A stretch of DNA of 64,000 bases from contig CACCGT010000001.1 in NCBI GenBank assembly GCA_902545635.1, positions 62,001 to 126,000 of the forward strand. Direction: 5' to 3'. A program made the position numbers and the translations under genes. This DNA is from an uncultured Pelagibacteraceae bacterium (GTDB lineage Bacteria; Pseudomonadota; Alphaproteobacteria; Pelagibacterales; Pelagibacteraceae). Shown here in pieces: positions 47,771 through 57,092 of this stretch (position 1 is the stretch's first letter; the number at the start of each line of letters is the position of its first letter). Below the pieces are notes generated by a model. The model was not told the origin of the DNA. It did no database searches and saw nothing but the letters and a program-made list of their open reading frames with translations.

Positions 47771-49024
47771 TTAACCTAATTTAATGTTATCAACTCCCAC
47801 AAGTTTATTATAAATCCAATAAATTGCTAACACACCAGTCAAAAGCATGAGACCCATTGCAGATGCAAAACTCCAATCTAAAGTACTTTTCATATGATAT
47901 GCTATTTGATTACTAATAAGTGTTCCAGATGCACCTCCTACAAGTGCTGGCGTAATATAATATCCAATTGCTAAAATGAATACTAATAGACAACCTGCAC
48001 CTATTCCAGGAATTGTAAGTGGAAAATAAACTTTAAAAAATGCAACCGCTGGAGTTGCACCTAAAGACTTACCAGCCCTCATAAGACTTGGAGAGATAGT
48101 TTTCATGACACTATACAAAGGTAAAACCATAAAAGGTAAAAGTATTTGAGTCATTGCTACGTAAGTTCCAGTTTTATTGTACATCATCTCAGGTCTGTTA
48201 TCGTCTGCAACAAGACCTGTCCAAACAAAGAAATCATTTACAATTCCTTGTTGCTGTAACAAAATCATCCAACTTGCAGTTCTTACAAGTAAAGATGTCC
48301 AGAAAGGAAGAAGAACACATATCATCAACAAATTACTATATTTCATTGGTAGAGTTGCCAGTAAATGTGCAATTGGATAAGCCATTAAAAAACAAAATAA
48401 AGTAACAAAAAAAGCTACCTCAACTGTTCTTATCCATAATATTCTATGAATTCTTCTATCCTCAGAAACTTGGACAATTTTTCCATCTTCATTGGAGTAC
48501 ATGTCTACACCTTTCAGGTATTTTGAATATGTATAAGATGGAGCTCTTCTTTTAATCGCTCTCCAATATTCAACATTTCTCCATCTTTTATGAACTTTCA
48601 TTATTTGTTCTTTGTAGTTTCCCTCCTCAAATTTCTTTTGTTTTCTTGCCAGTTTTTTTAAAACACTCTTAAATCCATTTTTTTCATAATTTAATTGTGT
48701 CTGCAATTTTCCTGCTGTTTTGTTTTTAACTAGAATTTTATAGTCTAAGTAAAATGCCTCAAAAACTTCTTCTGGAGGTAATTCTTTTCCATCCCAATTT
48801 TCCATTGCTTTATAGGTTTTGGGAAGCATATTTGTAACCATCTTATCATCTATGCTTCTAGAGAACATGTCTCCAATTGGAATCATATATGTAATAATTA
48901 AAAATAATAATAATGGTGCAACTAGTAAAAAAGCTTTAATTTTATTTTTCTTTTCTGCCTGTTTTAGACTTTCCTCTAAGGGAATTCCATCTGTCGTTAA
49001 AATTTTTTCTGTTTCTGAGCTCAT
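47771..49024 (-). CDS. Polyamine-type ABC transporter permease (PotB-like) with large insertion after TM1
   Basis: LPFWTSLLVRTASWMILLQQQGIVNDF; AGKSLGATPAVAFFKVYFPLTIPGIGAG. Confidence 0.9.
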   Translation of the reverse strand: MSSETEKILTTDGIPLEESLKQAEKKNKIKAFLLVAPLLLFLIITYMIPIGDMFSRSIDDKMVTNMLPKTYKAMENWDGKELPPEEVFEAFYLDYKILVKNKTAGKLQTQLNYEKNGFKSVLKKLARKQKKFEEGNYKEQIMKVHKRWRNVEYWRAIKRRAPSYTYSKYLKGVDMYSNEDGKIVQVSEDRRIHRILWIRTVEVAFFVTLFCFLMAYPIAHLLATLPMKYSNLLMICVLLPFWTSLLVRTASWMILLQQQGIVNDFFVWTGLVADDNRPEMMYNKTGTYVAMTQILLPFMVLPLYSVMKTISPSLMRAGKSLGATPAVAFFKVYFPLTIPGIGAGCLLVFILAIGYYITPALVGGASGTLISNQIAYHMKSTLDWSFASAMGLMLLTGVLAIYWIYNKLVGVDNIKLG

Positions 49025-49029
49025 AAAAA

Positions 49030-49054
49030 AAGGGCGGTCAAAGTGACCGCCCTT
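49030..49054 (-). terminator. 11-bp GC-rich stem-loop plus T-run between the SBP gene and PotB-like start codon
   Basis: aagggcggtca-aag-tgaccgccctt; minus-strand T-run immediately precedes the ATG of the next gene. Confidence 0.75.
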
Positions 49055-49089
49055 ACTATAATATAAAATTAAAGTGTTTAAAACTTTAA

Positions 49090-50208
49090 TTATTTAATAC
49101 TAGCTTTCATAGCTTCCCATTTTTCACCAAGCTCTGTACCATTGTCAGCCCAGTACTCAGCGTCTACTAAGAAGTATCTTTTAAGGTTAGCTGGTGCTGT
49201 CGGCATATGTGGAACCATGTTAGTTTTTCCATCTTTATACCAAGGCTCGCCTGCTTCCATAACTGCAATTGATGATTTTCTCCATGGTGCATATGCAATG
49301 TATTTTGCACTTCCTGCTAACATCTCAGTACTTGTCATCATTGCTAAAGCCTTCATGGCATCTTCTTGGTTTGGTCCACCTTTTACTAATGCAAAATATT
49401 CATAGTCAAGACCTTGTCCATCCCAAACTTGAACTATTGGAGCACCTTCTCCAACTGCTGCATTGAAAAATCTTCCATTCCAGCCAGTTGCCATTACAAC
49501 TTCACCACTCATTAATAATTCTGGTGGTTGAGCTCCAGCTGACCAGAATACACATCCGCCATTTGGATCCTCACAAAGTGCTTTGATTTTATTCATTGCT
49601 CTGTCAACATATCCTGGTTCTTCTAATTTTTTGTAGATAAATTCTCCACCTTTACCCATTTTCACACCATCTGCTGCTAATGCAATTTCTAAGTTAGTTA
49701 ATGCACTTTTGTAAATAGCTCTTTTTCCAGGAAATCTTTTTGTGTTAAAGAAATCTTTTAAAGTCTTTGGTGTGCTTTTTAATAAATCACTGTTGTAAGC
49801 ATAGTTCCAAGAATATAATATATTTCCTACCGCACATTTACTTGGCATATCAGTAAAGAAGTCTTCACTAGCTGGTGTACCATCTGGTGCTGGCGGGAAA
49901 TCTTTGTCAAAATCAAATTCAACAAAAATTCCTTCATCACAACCATTAATAGTATCGTAAGCGAATACGTCTATAATATCCCATGTGATTGCTCCTGCTT
50001 CTATCTGCGCTTTAATTTCTGAAAGTCCACCTGAATAGTCAACCCATTCGATTGGTACACCCAATGCTTTCGATGTTGGATCTCCATATCCTAACTTTTG
50101 ACTTTCTGTGTATGCTCCACCCCATGATGCAACAACTACTGCAAAAGCGGATGTAGATACAGAAACTGCAAATGTTAAAGCAAGTAATAATTTACTTATT
50201 TTTTTCAT
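49090..50208 (-). CDS. Polyamine-type ABC transporter substrate-binding protein (PotD-like)
   Basis: Signal peptide; VVASWGGAYTESQKLGY; EIKAQIEAGAITWDIIDVFAYDTI. Confidence 0.9.
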   Translation of the reverse strand: MKKISKLLLALTFAVSVSTSAFAVVVASWGGAYTESQKLGYGDPTSKALGVPIEWVDYSGGLSEIKAQIEAGAITWDIIDVFAYDTINGCDEGIFVEFDFDKDFPPAPDGTPASEDFFTDMPSKCAVGNILYSWNYAYNSDLLKSTPKTLKDFFNTKRFPGKRAIYKSALTNLEIALAADGVKMGKGGEFIYKKLEEPGYVDRAMNKIKALCEDPNGGCVFWSAGAQPPELLMSGEVVMATGWNGRFFNAAVGEGAPIVQVWDGQGLDYEYFALVKGGPNQEDAMKALAMMTSTEMLAGSAKYIAYAPWRKSSIAVMEAGEPWYKDGKTNMVPHMPTAPANLKRYFLVDAEYWADNGTELGEKWEAMKASIK

Positions 50209-50306
50209 TTATCCTCCGTTTAAACGTTTTTTTATAAAAAAAGAAGTACAGCAACATAGAATATAAGAGTCAACAGGTGATTTTGGCGAAAATGTAATAA
50301 TTTCGG

Positions 50307-51392
50307 TTATTTTGGGTCTAATGCTCTCGCATCATGACTGTTCCAGCCAATATTAATTTCATTGCCAAGTTTTATATCAAGGTTTTGAGAACTATTTGGA
50401 ACTTTCAATATAAATTCTGAATTACCAAGTAAATTTAATCTAACTCTAGTATGATCTCCATGATAAATGACTTCTTCAATTTTTCCTTTTTGATTATTAT
50501 CCATTTTATCTTTAGGATTAATCAATGCTCGTTCTGGTCTGATTGATACTGTAGTTTTTTCTCCAACAGATTTAACTGAAATTGGATTAGCAATTATTTC
50601 ACCCTTTTCTAATTTAACTTTACATGTTCCGTTTGAAATTTCAGAAACTTCTCCACCAAAAGTATTATTTTCGCCAATAAATTCTGCAACAAAAGAGTTA
50701 ACTGGTTCTTCATATAACTTATCAGGGCTTGATAGTTGTTGAACCTTACCATCATTAAATACCGCAATCCTATTTGACATCGTTAAAGCCTCACCCTGAT
50801 CATGAGTTACATAAACTACTGTTACACCAATACTTTCATGAATGTGTTTAATTTCGTACTGCATGCTTTCTCTTAAATTTTTATCTAAAGCACCTAAAGG
50901 CTCATCCATTAAAACAACAGCTGGATCAAAAACTAAAGCTCTAGCAACTGCAACTCTTTGTTGTTGACCACCTGACAGTTGACCTGGCATTCTGTTTGCA
51001 AATCCGCCTAGTGAAACCATTGATAAAGCTTTGTCGACTTTTTTTTCTATATCCTCTTGAGACATCTTTCTAACCTTTAACGGAAATGCTAAATTTTCAA
51101 AAACTGTCATGTGAGGAAATAAAGCATAATTTTGAAAAACCATTCCAATCCCTCTTTTATGTGGTGGAATATTTGAAATTGGATTGTTATCTAAAAATAT
51201 TTCTCCGTTAGTTGGAGTTTCAAAACCAGCAAGCATCATTAGACATGTAGTTTTTCCTGAACCAGAAGGTCCAAGCATTGTTACAAACTCGCCTTCTTCA
51301 ATATCTAAATTCAGATCTTTTACTACTAATACTTTTCCGTCGTAACTTTTGTCTACTTTATCAAATTTTACGAAATCAGCTTTTTTTGACAT
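50307..51392 (-). CDS. Polyamine-type ABC transporter ATP-binding protein (PotA-like)
   Basis: LGPSGSGKTTCLMMLAGFETPTNGEI; LSGGQQQRVAVARALVFDPAVVLMDEPLGALD; C-terminal TOBE-like region. Confidence 0.93.
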   Translation of the reverse strand: MSKKADFVKFDKVDKSYDGKVLVVKDLNLDIEEGEFVTMLGPSGSGKTTCLMMLAGFETPTNGEIFLDNNPISNIPPHKRGIGMVFQNYALFPHMTVFENLAFPLKVRKMSQEDIEKKVDKALSMVSLGGFANRMPGQLSGGQQQRVAVARALVFDPAVVLMDEPLGALDKNLRESMQYEIKHIHESIGVTVVYVTHDQGEALTMSNRIAVFNDGKVQQLSSPDKLYEEPVNSFVAEFIGENNTFGGEVSEISNGTCKVKLEKGEIIANPISVKSVGEKTTVSIRPERALINPKDKMDNNQKGKIEEVIYHGDHTRVRLNLLGNSEFILKVPNSSQNLDIKLGNEINIGWNSHDARALDPK

Positions 51393-51437
51393 AAGATAGT
51401 TTTTAAAACATTTAGTAATGTTATTTGCAACAGTTAA

Positions 51438-52607
51438 TTAACTCTTTATATGAAGCTCTTTTGGATAATTACAAAATAATTCACATCCATTGTCAGTAAC
51501 TCTTATAGACTCTGATGCTTCAACTCCCCAATCACCAAATTGCATTACAGCTATCATATGAAAACAAGAATTTGGAACTAATTCTGTCATTTCTTCTTTA
51601 TATATATTTAAAGTATGTTCACCCCAATCTGGTGGGTAACCAATACCAATTGAGTAACCTGTTCTAGACTTTTTCTCTATTCCATATTTGTCTAAAACTC
51701 CCCAAAATGCTTGAGCAACGTCATTTGCAGTATTTCCGGCTTTTGTTTCTTTAATTCCAGCTTCTAGAGCTTCAATAGTCTTTTTCATCGTATCAATTTT
51801 TAGTTGATCGGGTTTTCCTAATAAAACAGTTCTTGCCATTGGAGCATGATATCTTTTGTAAACTCCAGATAATTCTACAATTGTTGCTTCCCCCTCTACA
51901 AACTTATCTTGTGTAGCAGTTAAATGTGAAGCTGAAGTTCCCTTCCCTGTTGGAAGAAGTGTTGCAATACTCGAATATTCTCCTCCAAACTCTGGTGTTC
52001 CATAAAATAAAGTTTTTTGAATTTCTCCAACAGCATCGCATTGTCTTACACCAGGTTTAATTACTTCCATTGCAGTTTTCATCCCTTTTTCAGAAATCAA
52101 TGCAGCATTTTTCATATATTTTATTTCTGCATCAGATTTTGCAAATCTCGCCCAGTTGACTAAACGTTCTGAGTCTTTAATTTTTGCGTTTGGTAAACCT
52201 TGTTTTATCTTTTCATAGCAAAAAGCTGTGAAGTAATGGGCATCCATTTCAACACCAATTGAAAGTTTATCCCATTTTCTATCTTTAATTATTTTTACTA
52301 AATAGTCATAAGGATGTTTTGGCCATGTGTGAATATAATTTTCGTCATAAACAATTATGTTTTCATCTTTAAGATAAGTTTTTATATAAGCGCCTCCAGC
52401 ATCTTGTGCTCTTACAAAGCAAAGAGGTTCGTCTTCATTTATATGAACAATTGCACATTGAGCATAATAAAAAGACCATGCATCATAACCAGTCAAATAG
52501 TTCATATTATTAGTGTCGTGAGAAATTAAAAGTTCAATACCTTTTTGTTCCATCATTGACTGGACTTTTTTTAATCTTTGTTTGTATTCCTCTTTGGCAA
52601 ATGACAT
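51438..52607 (-). CDS. M24 family creatinase/prolidase-like hydrolase, EutD/DoeA (ectoine hydrolase)-like
   Basis: DTNNMNYLTGYDAWSFYYAQCAIVHINEDEPLCFVRAQDAGGAYIKTYL; GYSIGIGYPPDWGEHTLNIYKEEMTELVPNSCFHMI. Confidence 0.75.
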   Translation of the reverse strand: MSFAKEEYKQRLKKVQSMMEQKGIELLISHDTNNMNYLTGYDAWSFYYAQCAIVHINEDEPLCFVRAQDAGGAYIKTYLKDENIIVYDENYIHTWPKHPYDYLVKIIKDRKWDKLSIGVEMDAHYFTAFCYEKIKQGLPNAKIKDSERLVNWARFAKSDAEIKYMKNAALISEKGMKTAMEVIKPGVRQCDAVGEIQKTLFYGTPEFGGEYSSIATLLPTGKGTSASHLTATQDKFVEGEATIVELSGVYKRYHAPMARTVLLGKPDQLKIDTMKKTIEALEAGIKETKAGNTANDVAQAFWGVLDKYGIEKKSRTGYSIGIGYPPDWGEHTLNIYKEEMTELVPNSCFHMIAVMQFGDWGVEASESIRVTDNGCELFCNYPKELHIKS

Positions 52608-52613
52608 AAATTT

Positions 52614-53354
52614 CTATTTGAATAATTTTCCAAAACCCTTAACTTGATTATCTTTATTTATTTTAACAAGTGTATCCCAGATTAAAGCTTGGTTACTTGA
52701 TAAAACAACTGTGTTCAATTTTTTTTCAAGTTTGTCAATTATTGGAAGTACGGGTAAAGCTGTGCAAGATACAAATAATGCTTCCGCGCCATTTAAATCT
52801 ATTTTAGACAACACATCATACAAATAATTTTGATCTACTTTACCAATATCGTAGTCTGACTCTATATCAAAATAAGAATTTGAGGTTATTTCAAATCCTT
52901 CAGATTTAAAATATTCTATTACATCATCATTTAGTTTTTTACTGTATGGAGTAAATAAACAAAGCTTGCTTATATTTAATTTCTTTAAAGCTTTTATAGC
53001 AGCGGTGCTTGGTGTTGTAACCTCAGCCATTGGTTTTGCTGCTTTTACCTTTTGTTCTATTGAATTGTATCCTGCAGCTATTGTTCCTGAAGTGCATCCA
53101 TAGACAACACAATCTATATCCTGGTCTGGAAGAATATCTTTTGCAACATCGGTTACTTTATCTGACATTTTAATCAGATTTTCTTTGGTTAAAGGATTAT
53201 AACACTCTATTCTATTTACAAAAAAATCAATTTCTCTATCCTTTATTACATTAATAAAATCTCTCTCAATCATAAAATCACTTGCAAGAGCAATAAGGCC
53301 AACTCGTGGATTTGATTTACTTATGTATTTTGGTTCTATTTTTGTTGAATTCAT
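52614..53354 (-). CDS. Asp/Glu racemase superfamily, EutA / maleate isomerase-like
   Basis: PRVGLIALASDFMIERDF; VVYGCTSGTIAAG and ALFVSCTALPVLPII paired Cys motifs. Confidence 0.75.
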   Translation of the reverse strand: MNSTKIEPKYISKSNPRVGLIALASDFMIERDFINVIKDREIDFFVNRIECYNPLTKENLIKMSDKVTDVAKDILPDQDIDCVVYGCTSGTIAAGYNSIEQKVKAAKPMAEVTTPSTAAIKALKKLNISKLCLFTPYSKKLNDDVIEYFKSEGFEITSNSYFDIESDYDIGKVDQNYLYDVLSKIDLNGAEALFVSCTALPVLPIIDKLEKKLNTVVLSSNQALIWDTLVKINKDNQVKGFGKLFK

Positions 53355-53414
53355 ATTTTAAAAAAGTGAATATATCATAAGTTCTTGAATAATCATTAAT
53401 ATTAAATGAATTGA

Positions 53415-54278
53415 ATGAATTTTAAAGATACTCTAGTTGCATCACTTGTTCCTATTTTTTTAGGTTTTGGTTTTGTAATTGCGAAACCTGCTTTTGAGTC
53501 TTTTCCTCCAATACTTCTAATGGGATTAAGATTTATTTTTGCTGCTTCAATATTAATTTGGTGGTTTCCTATTCCAAAAGGTTTCTTAAAAAAAATCTTT
53601 TTTGCTTCGTTTATAGCAAACACATTGCAATACAGTATTACCTATACTGGTTTAAATTTTATAGATGCATCAGCGGCAGTATTATTAGTACAAACAGAAG
53701 TTCCATTTGGAGTAATATTTGCTTTTTTTATGTTGAAAGAGAAGCCAACCTTAAGAGCTTTGATTGGGATAGGAGTTGCCTTTATAGGAGTTTATATTTT
53801 GACTGGCTCACCTAATTTAGATGGAAAGATATTTGGTATCGCTCTTACTATTCTAGGTTCAGCAATATGGGCACTTGGCCAAGTAATTGTTAAACCTTTG
53901 AGTAAAGAAATTAATCCTTTAGCTTTAGTTGCTTGGCTTGCATTATTTTCTGGACCCACTTTAATATTAATTTCTGCAGTGATTGAAGGTGATACAATAT
54001 CGTATTTATCAACTGCTAAATTTAATCATTGGTTAATAGCTTTTTACATTGGATTTATTATGCAACCTATAACCTATGGATGCTTTTATTATGTTCTAAA
54101 AAATAATCCGTTATATAAAGTGTTACCTATAGTAACTATGGGTATACCGCCGACTGGATTGCTTGCAGCAATATTTTTATTAGGCGAGAAACCAACAACT
54201 GAATTATTTATCGGAGGAGTAATAATAATATTTGGTGTCGTAATGATATTATATAAAAAGAAAGAGGAGGTAAATTAA
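53415..54278 (+). CDS. EamA/DMT family transporter
   Basis: Ten-TM-like hydrophobic profile; internal duplication; SIWALGQVIVKPLSKEINPLALVAW. Confidence 0.88.
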   Translation: MNFKDTLVASLVPIFLGFGFVIAKPAFESFPPILLMGLRFIFAASILIWWFPIPKGFLKKIFFASFIANTLQYSITYTGLNFIDASAAVLLVQTEVPFGVIFAFFMLKEKPTLRALIGIGVAFIGVYILTGSPNLDGKIFGIALTILGSAIWALGQVIVKPLSKEINPLALVAWLALFSGPTLILISAVIEGDTISYLSTAKFNHWLIAFYIGFIMQPITYGCFYYVLKNNPLYKVLPIVTMGIPPTGLLAAIFLLGEKPTTELFIGGVIIIFGVVMILYKKKEEVN

Positions 54279-55219
54279 TGAATATAGGATTTATTGGTTT
54301 AGGAAATGTTGGAGGAAAACTAGCTGGAAGTTTATTGAGGAATAAATTTAATTTAACAGTTAGAGATTTAGATAAAAATTTAACAAAACAATTTGAAGCT
54401 TTGGGTGCTAAAATTGCAAACTCTGCTAAAGAGCTGGCTCAGGAAGTTGATTTAATAATAACCTGCCTTCCTTCTCCTGAAATTTGTGCAGAGGTGATGG
54501 AAGGTCAAAACGGAATATTAGAGGGTCTTTCTGAAAATAAAATATGGTTGGAAATGAGTACTACAGATGAATCAGAGGTAAAAAGAATTAGTAAAAAAGT
54601 AATCGAAAAAAAAGCAATACCTTTAGATGGTCCAGTAAGTGGAGGGTGCCATAGGGCGGCTTCAGGAAATATAGCAATATTTGTTGGTGGAGACAGGGAT
54701 GCATTTGAAAAGGTTTTACCTGCTTTAACAGTAATGGGGCGTAAAATATTACATACAGGAGAATTGGGCACAGCGTCTGTTCTTAAAGTAATTACAAATT
54801 ATTTAGCTTCCACACATTTAATTGCTCTTGGGGAGGCATGGACAGTAGCTAAAAAATCAAACCTAGATCTTACGAAAGCTTATAAAGGAATTGCTGTGTC
54901 ATCAGGAAATTCATTTGTTCATGAAACTGAGAGCCAAGTTATTTTAAATGGCTCTTATAATATAAATTTTACGATGGACCTTGTTTTAAAAGATACGGGT
55001 CTATTTGATGAACTCGCAAAAAAATTAAATGCACCTTTGGAAATTTCTCCTAAAATAGTTGAAATATTTAAAGATGGACAAAAAAAATATGGCTCAAGAG
55101 CTTGGTCATCAATGATTGTAAAAAGAATGGAAGATCTAAATAAAATTGATTTTAGAGCTGAAGGGTTTCCTGAGGAGTTGACAGATAACGATCCTGAAGA
55201 AAAAGGTTATGAAATTTAA
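54278..55219 (+). CDS. NAD(P)-dependent 3-hydroxyisobutyrate dehydrogenase family
   Basis: IGFIGLGNVGGKLAGSLLR; LDGPVSGGCHRAASGNIAIFVGGD; KVITNYLASTHLIALGEAW. Confidence 0.9.
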   Translation: MNIGFIGLGNVGGKLAGSLLRNKFNLTVRDLDKNLTKQFEALGAKIANSAKELAQEVDLIITCLPSPEICAEVMEGQNGILEGLSENKIWLEMSTTDESEVKRISKKVIEKKAIPLDGPVSGGCHRAASGNIAIFVGGDRDAFEKVLPALTVMGRKILHTGELGTASVLKVITNYLASTHLIALGEAWTVAKKSNLDLTKAYKGIAVSSGNSFVHETESQVILNGSYNINFTMDLVLKDTGLFDELAKKLNAPLEISPKIVEIFKDGQKKYGSRAWSSMIVKRMEDLNKIDFRAEGFPEELTDNDPEEKGYEI

Positions 55220-55240
55220 ATTCTGTGTTAAAGTACATTT

Positions 55241-56671
55241 ATGATTGAAAAGAAAAATTTTTATATAAACGGAAAATGGGTTGCACCGGTTAAACCTAAT
55301 GATTTTGATGTAATTGATCCATCAACCGAGGAGGCTTTTGCTGTAATATCTTTAGGATCAATTGAAGATACAGATAAAGCTGTGAGTGCTGCTAAAGTGG
55401 CATTTGAAACCTGGAGAGAAACCTCGAAAGAAGAGAGAGTAAAATTATTAGAAAAATTTTGTGAAATTTATAATAGAAGATGGGATGAAATGGTTGAAGC
55501 ACAATCAATGGAAATGGGTGCGCCATTAGATTTTGCATCAGAGATACATACTAAAATGGGTGCGGATATATCTAAAAATGTAATTGATATTTTAAAAGAT
55601 TTTAATTTTGAACATCAGTTTGATCCAAAATCAAACAATCAAATTAGATATGAGCCAATTGGAGTTTGCGGATTAATAACGCCATGGAATTATCCAATGA
55701 ACCAAATAGTACTAAAAGTTATACCAGCGCTTGCTGCAGGTTGCACAATGATTTTAAAACCATCAGAAGTGGCTCCAGTATCAGGTGTTTTGTTTGCGGA
55801 AATAATTGACGAAGCTGGATTTCCTCCAGGTGTGTTTAATTTAGTTAATGGTAACGGAGAAGTAGTTGGGAATCATATATCTAGTCATCCAGATATTGAT
55901 ATGGTCTCGTTTACAGGATCTACAAGAGCAGGAAAATTGATACAGAAAAATGCAGCTGACACAATTAAGAAGGTCACACTTGAACTTGGCGGTAAAGGTG
56001 GAAATATAGTTTTTGAGGACTCTTATCCAGATGCTGTAAGGGACGGAGTTAGAACTATAATGAGTAACACTGGACAATCTTGTGATGCTCCAACACGAAT
56101 GCTAGTTCAAAGATCAATATATGATAGAGCAGTAAAAGAAGCTGTAGATGAAGCAAATAAAATTAAAGTAGACGTGGCATCTAAAAAAGGCGATCACATT
56201 GGACCTTTAGTGTCCAAAGTTCAATATGATAAAGTTATTAATCTTATTAATGAGGGAATTAAAGAAGGTGCAACTCTTGCTGCTGGCGGACCCGATCTAC
56301 CAAATGGTCTTAATAAGGGGTATTTTGTTAAACCTACGATTTTTACAGATGTCAACAACGATATGAAAATTGCTAGAGAAGAAATATTTGGTCCAGTACT
56401 TTCAATTATTCCATTTGATACAGAAGAAGAGGCAATTAAAATTACAAATGATACATCTTACGGATTAGGTAACTATTTACAAACTGAAGATAAAGAAAAA
56501 GCAAAAAGAGTAGCAAGAAAAGTAAGAGCAGGAACAGTCTATATCAACGGTCAAGGAGCCGAAACTGGAGCACCTTTTGGAGGATTTAAGCAATCAGGAA
56601 ATGGTCGAGAGGGTGGACTATGGGGTTTTACTGAATACCTAGAGGTTAAGGCAATTACTGGTTGGAATTAA
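55241..56671 (+). CDS. Aldehyde dehydrogenase family protein
   Basis: VTLELGGKGGNIVF; NTGQSCDAPTRMLV; EIFGPVLSIIPF. Confidence 0.92.
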   Translation: MIEKKNFYINGKWVAPVKPNDFDVIDPSTEEAFAVISLGSIEDTDKAVSAAKVAFETWRETSKEERVKLLEKFCEIYNRRWDEMVEAQSMEMGAPLDFASEIHTKMGADISKNVIDILKDFNFEHQFDPKSNNQIRYEPIGVCGLITPWNYPMNQIVLKVIPALAAGCTMILKPSEVAPVSGVLFAEIIDEAGFPPGVFNLVNGNGEVVGNHISSHPDIDMVSFTGSTRAGKLIQKNAADTIKKVTLELGGKGGNIVFEDSYPDAVRDGVRTIMSNTGQSCDAPTRMLVQRSIYDRAVKEAVDEANKIKVDVASKKGDHIGPLVSKVQYDKVINLINEGIKEGATLAAGGPDLPNGLNKGYFVKPTIFTDVNNDMKIAREEIFGPVLSIIPFDTEEEAIKITNDTSYGLGNYLQTEDKEKAKRVARKVRAGTVYINGQGAETGAPFGGFKQSGNGREGGLWGFTEYLEVKAITGWN

Positions 56672-56701
56672 AAAATTATATTCAAAATAATTGAGGTTTA
56701 G

Positions 56702-57088
56702 ATGATTGGTTATGTAATGGTGGGTACAAATAATTTAGATGCTGCCATTAAGTTTTATGATGAAGTTTTGGGAGTTATTGGGCTAACAAGAAACGAAACT
56801 GTAGAAAATGATTATGCTGCATATGGAAAGAAAGATACAAACGAAATAGAGTTTTACATCACAAAACCGTTTAATAAAAAAGAAGCAACTTTTGGAAATG
56901 GAACACAAATATCATTTATAACATCTTCAAGAGTTATTGTTGATAGATTTCACGAAACAGGACTAAAAGCTGGAGGTACTAGCGAAGGATCGGGAGGTGA
57001 ACGACCAGAGGGATCAGGAGTTTATTATTCTTACGTGCGTGATCTTGATGGAAATAAAATTTGCACCTTCACAAATAGCAAGGAATAA
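56702..57088 (+). CDS. Glyoxalase/VOC family protein
   Basis: MIGYVMVGTNNLDAAIKFYDEVLGVIGL; YYSYVRDLDGNKICTF. Confidence 0.88.
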   Translation: MIGYVMVGTNNLDAAIKFYDEVLGVIGLTRNETVENDYAAYGKKDTNEIEFYITKPFNKKEATFGNGTQISFITSSRVIVDRFHETGLKAGGTSEGSGGERPEGSGVYYSYVRDLDGNKICTFTNSKE

Positions 57089-57092
57089 TACT

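Noticed and set aside
50217-50226. Palindrome cgtttaaacg upstream of the PotD-like gene
   Set aside because: Only 10 nt and overlaps the SD-like region; expected often in AT-rich DNA
53402-53623. 73-aa minus-strand ORF
   Set aside because: Antisense to the start of the EamA transporter gene; no independent support
56997-57092. N-terminal extension of the homocysteine methyltransferase ORF
   Set aside because: Overlaps the VOC gene in another frame; ATG at 57093 gives a normal family N-terminus
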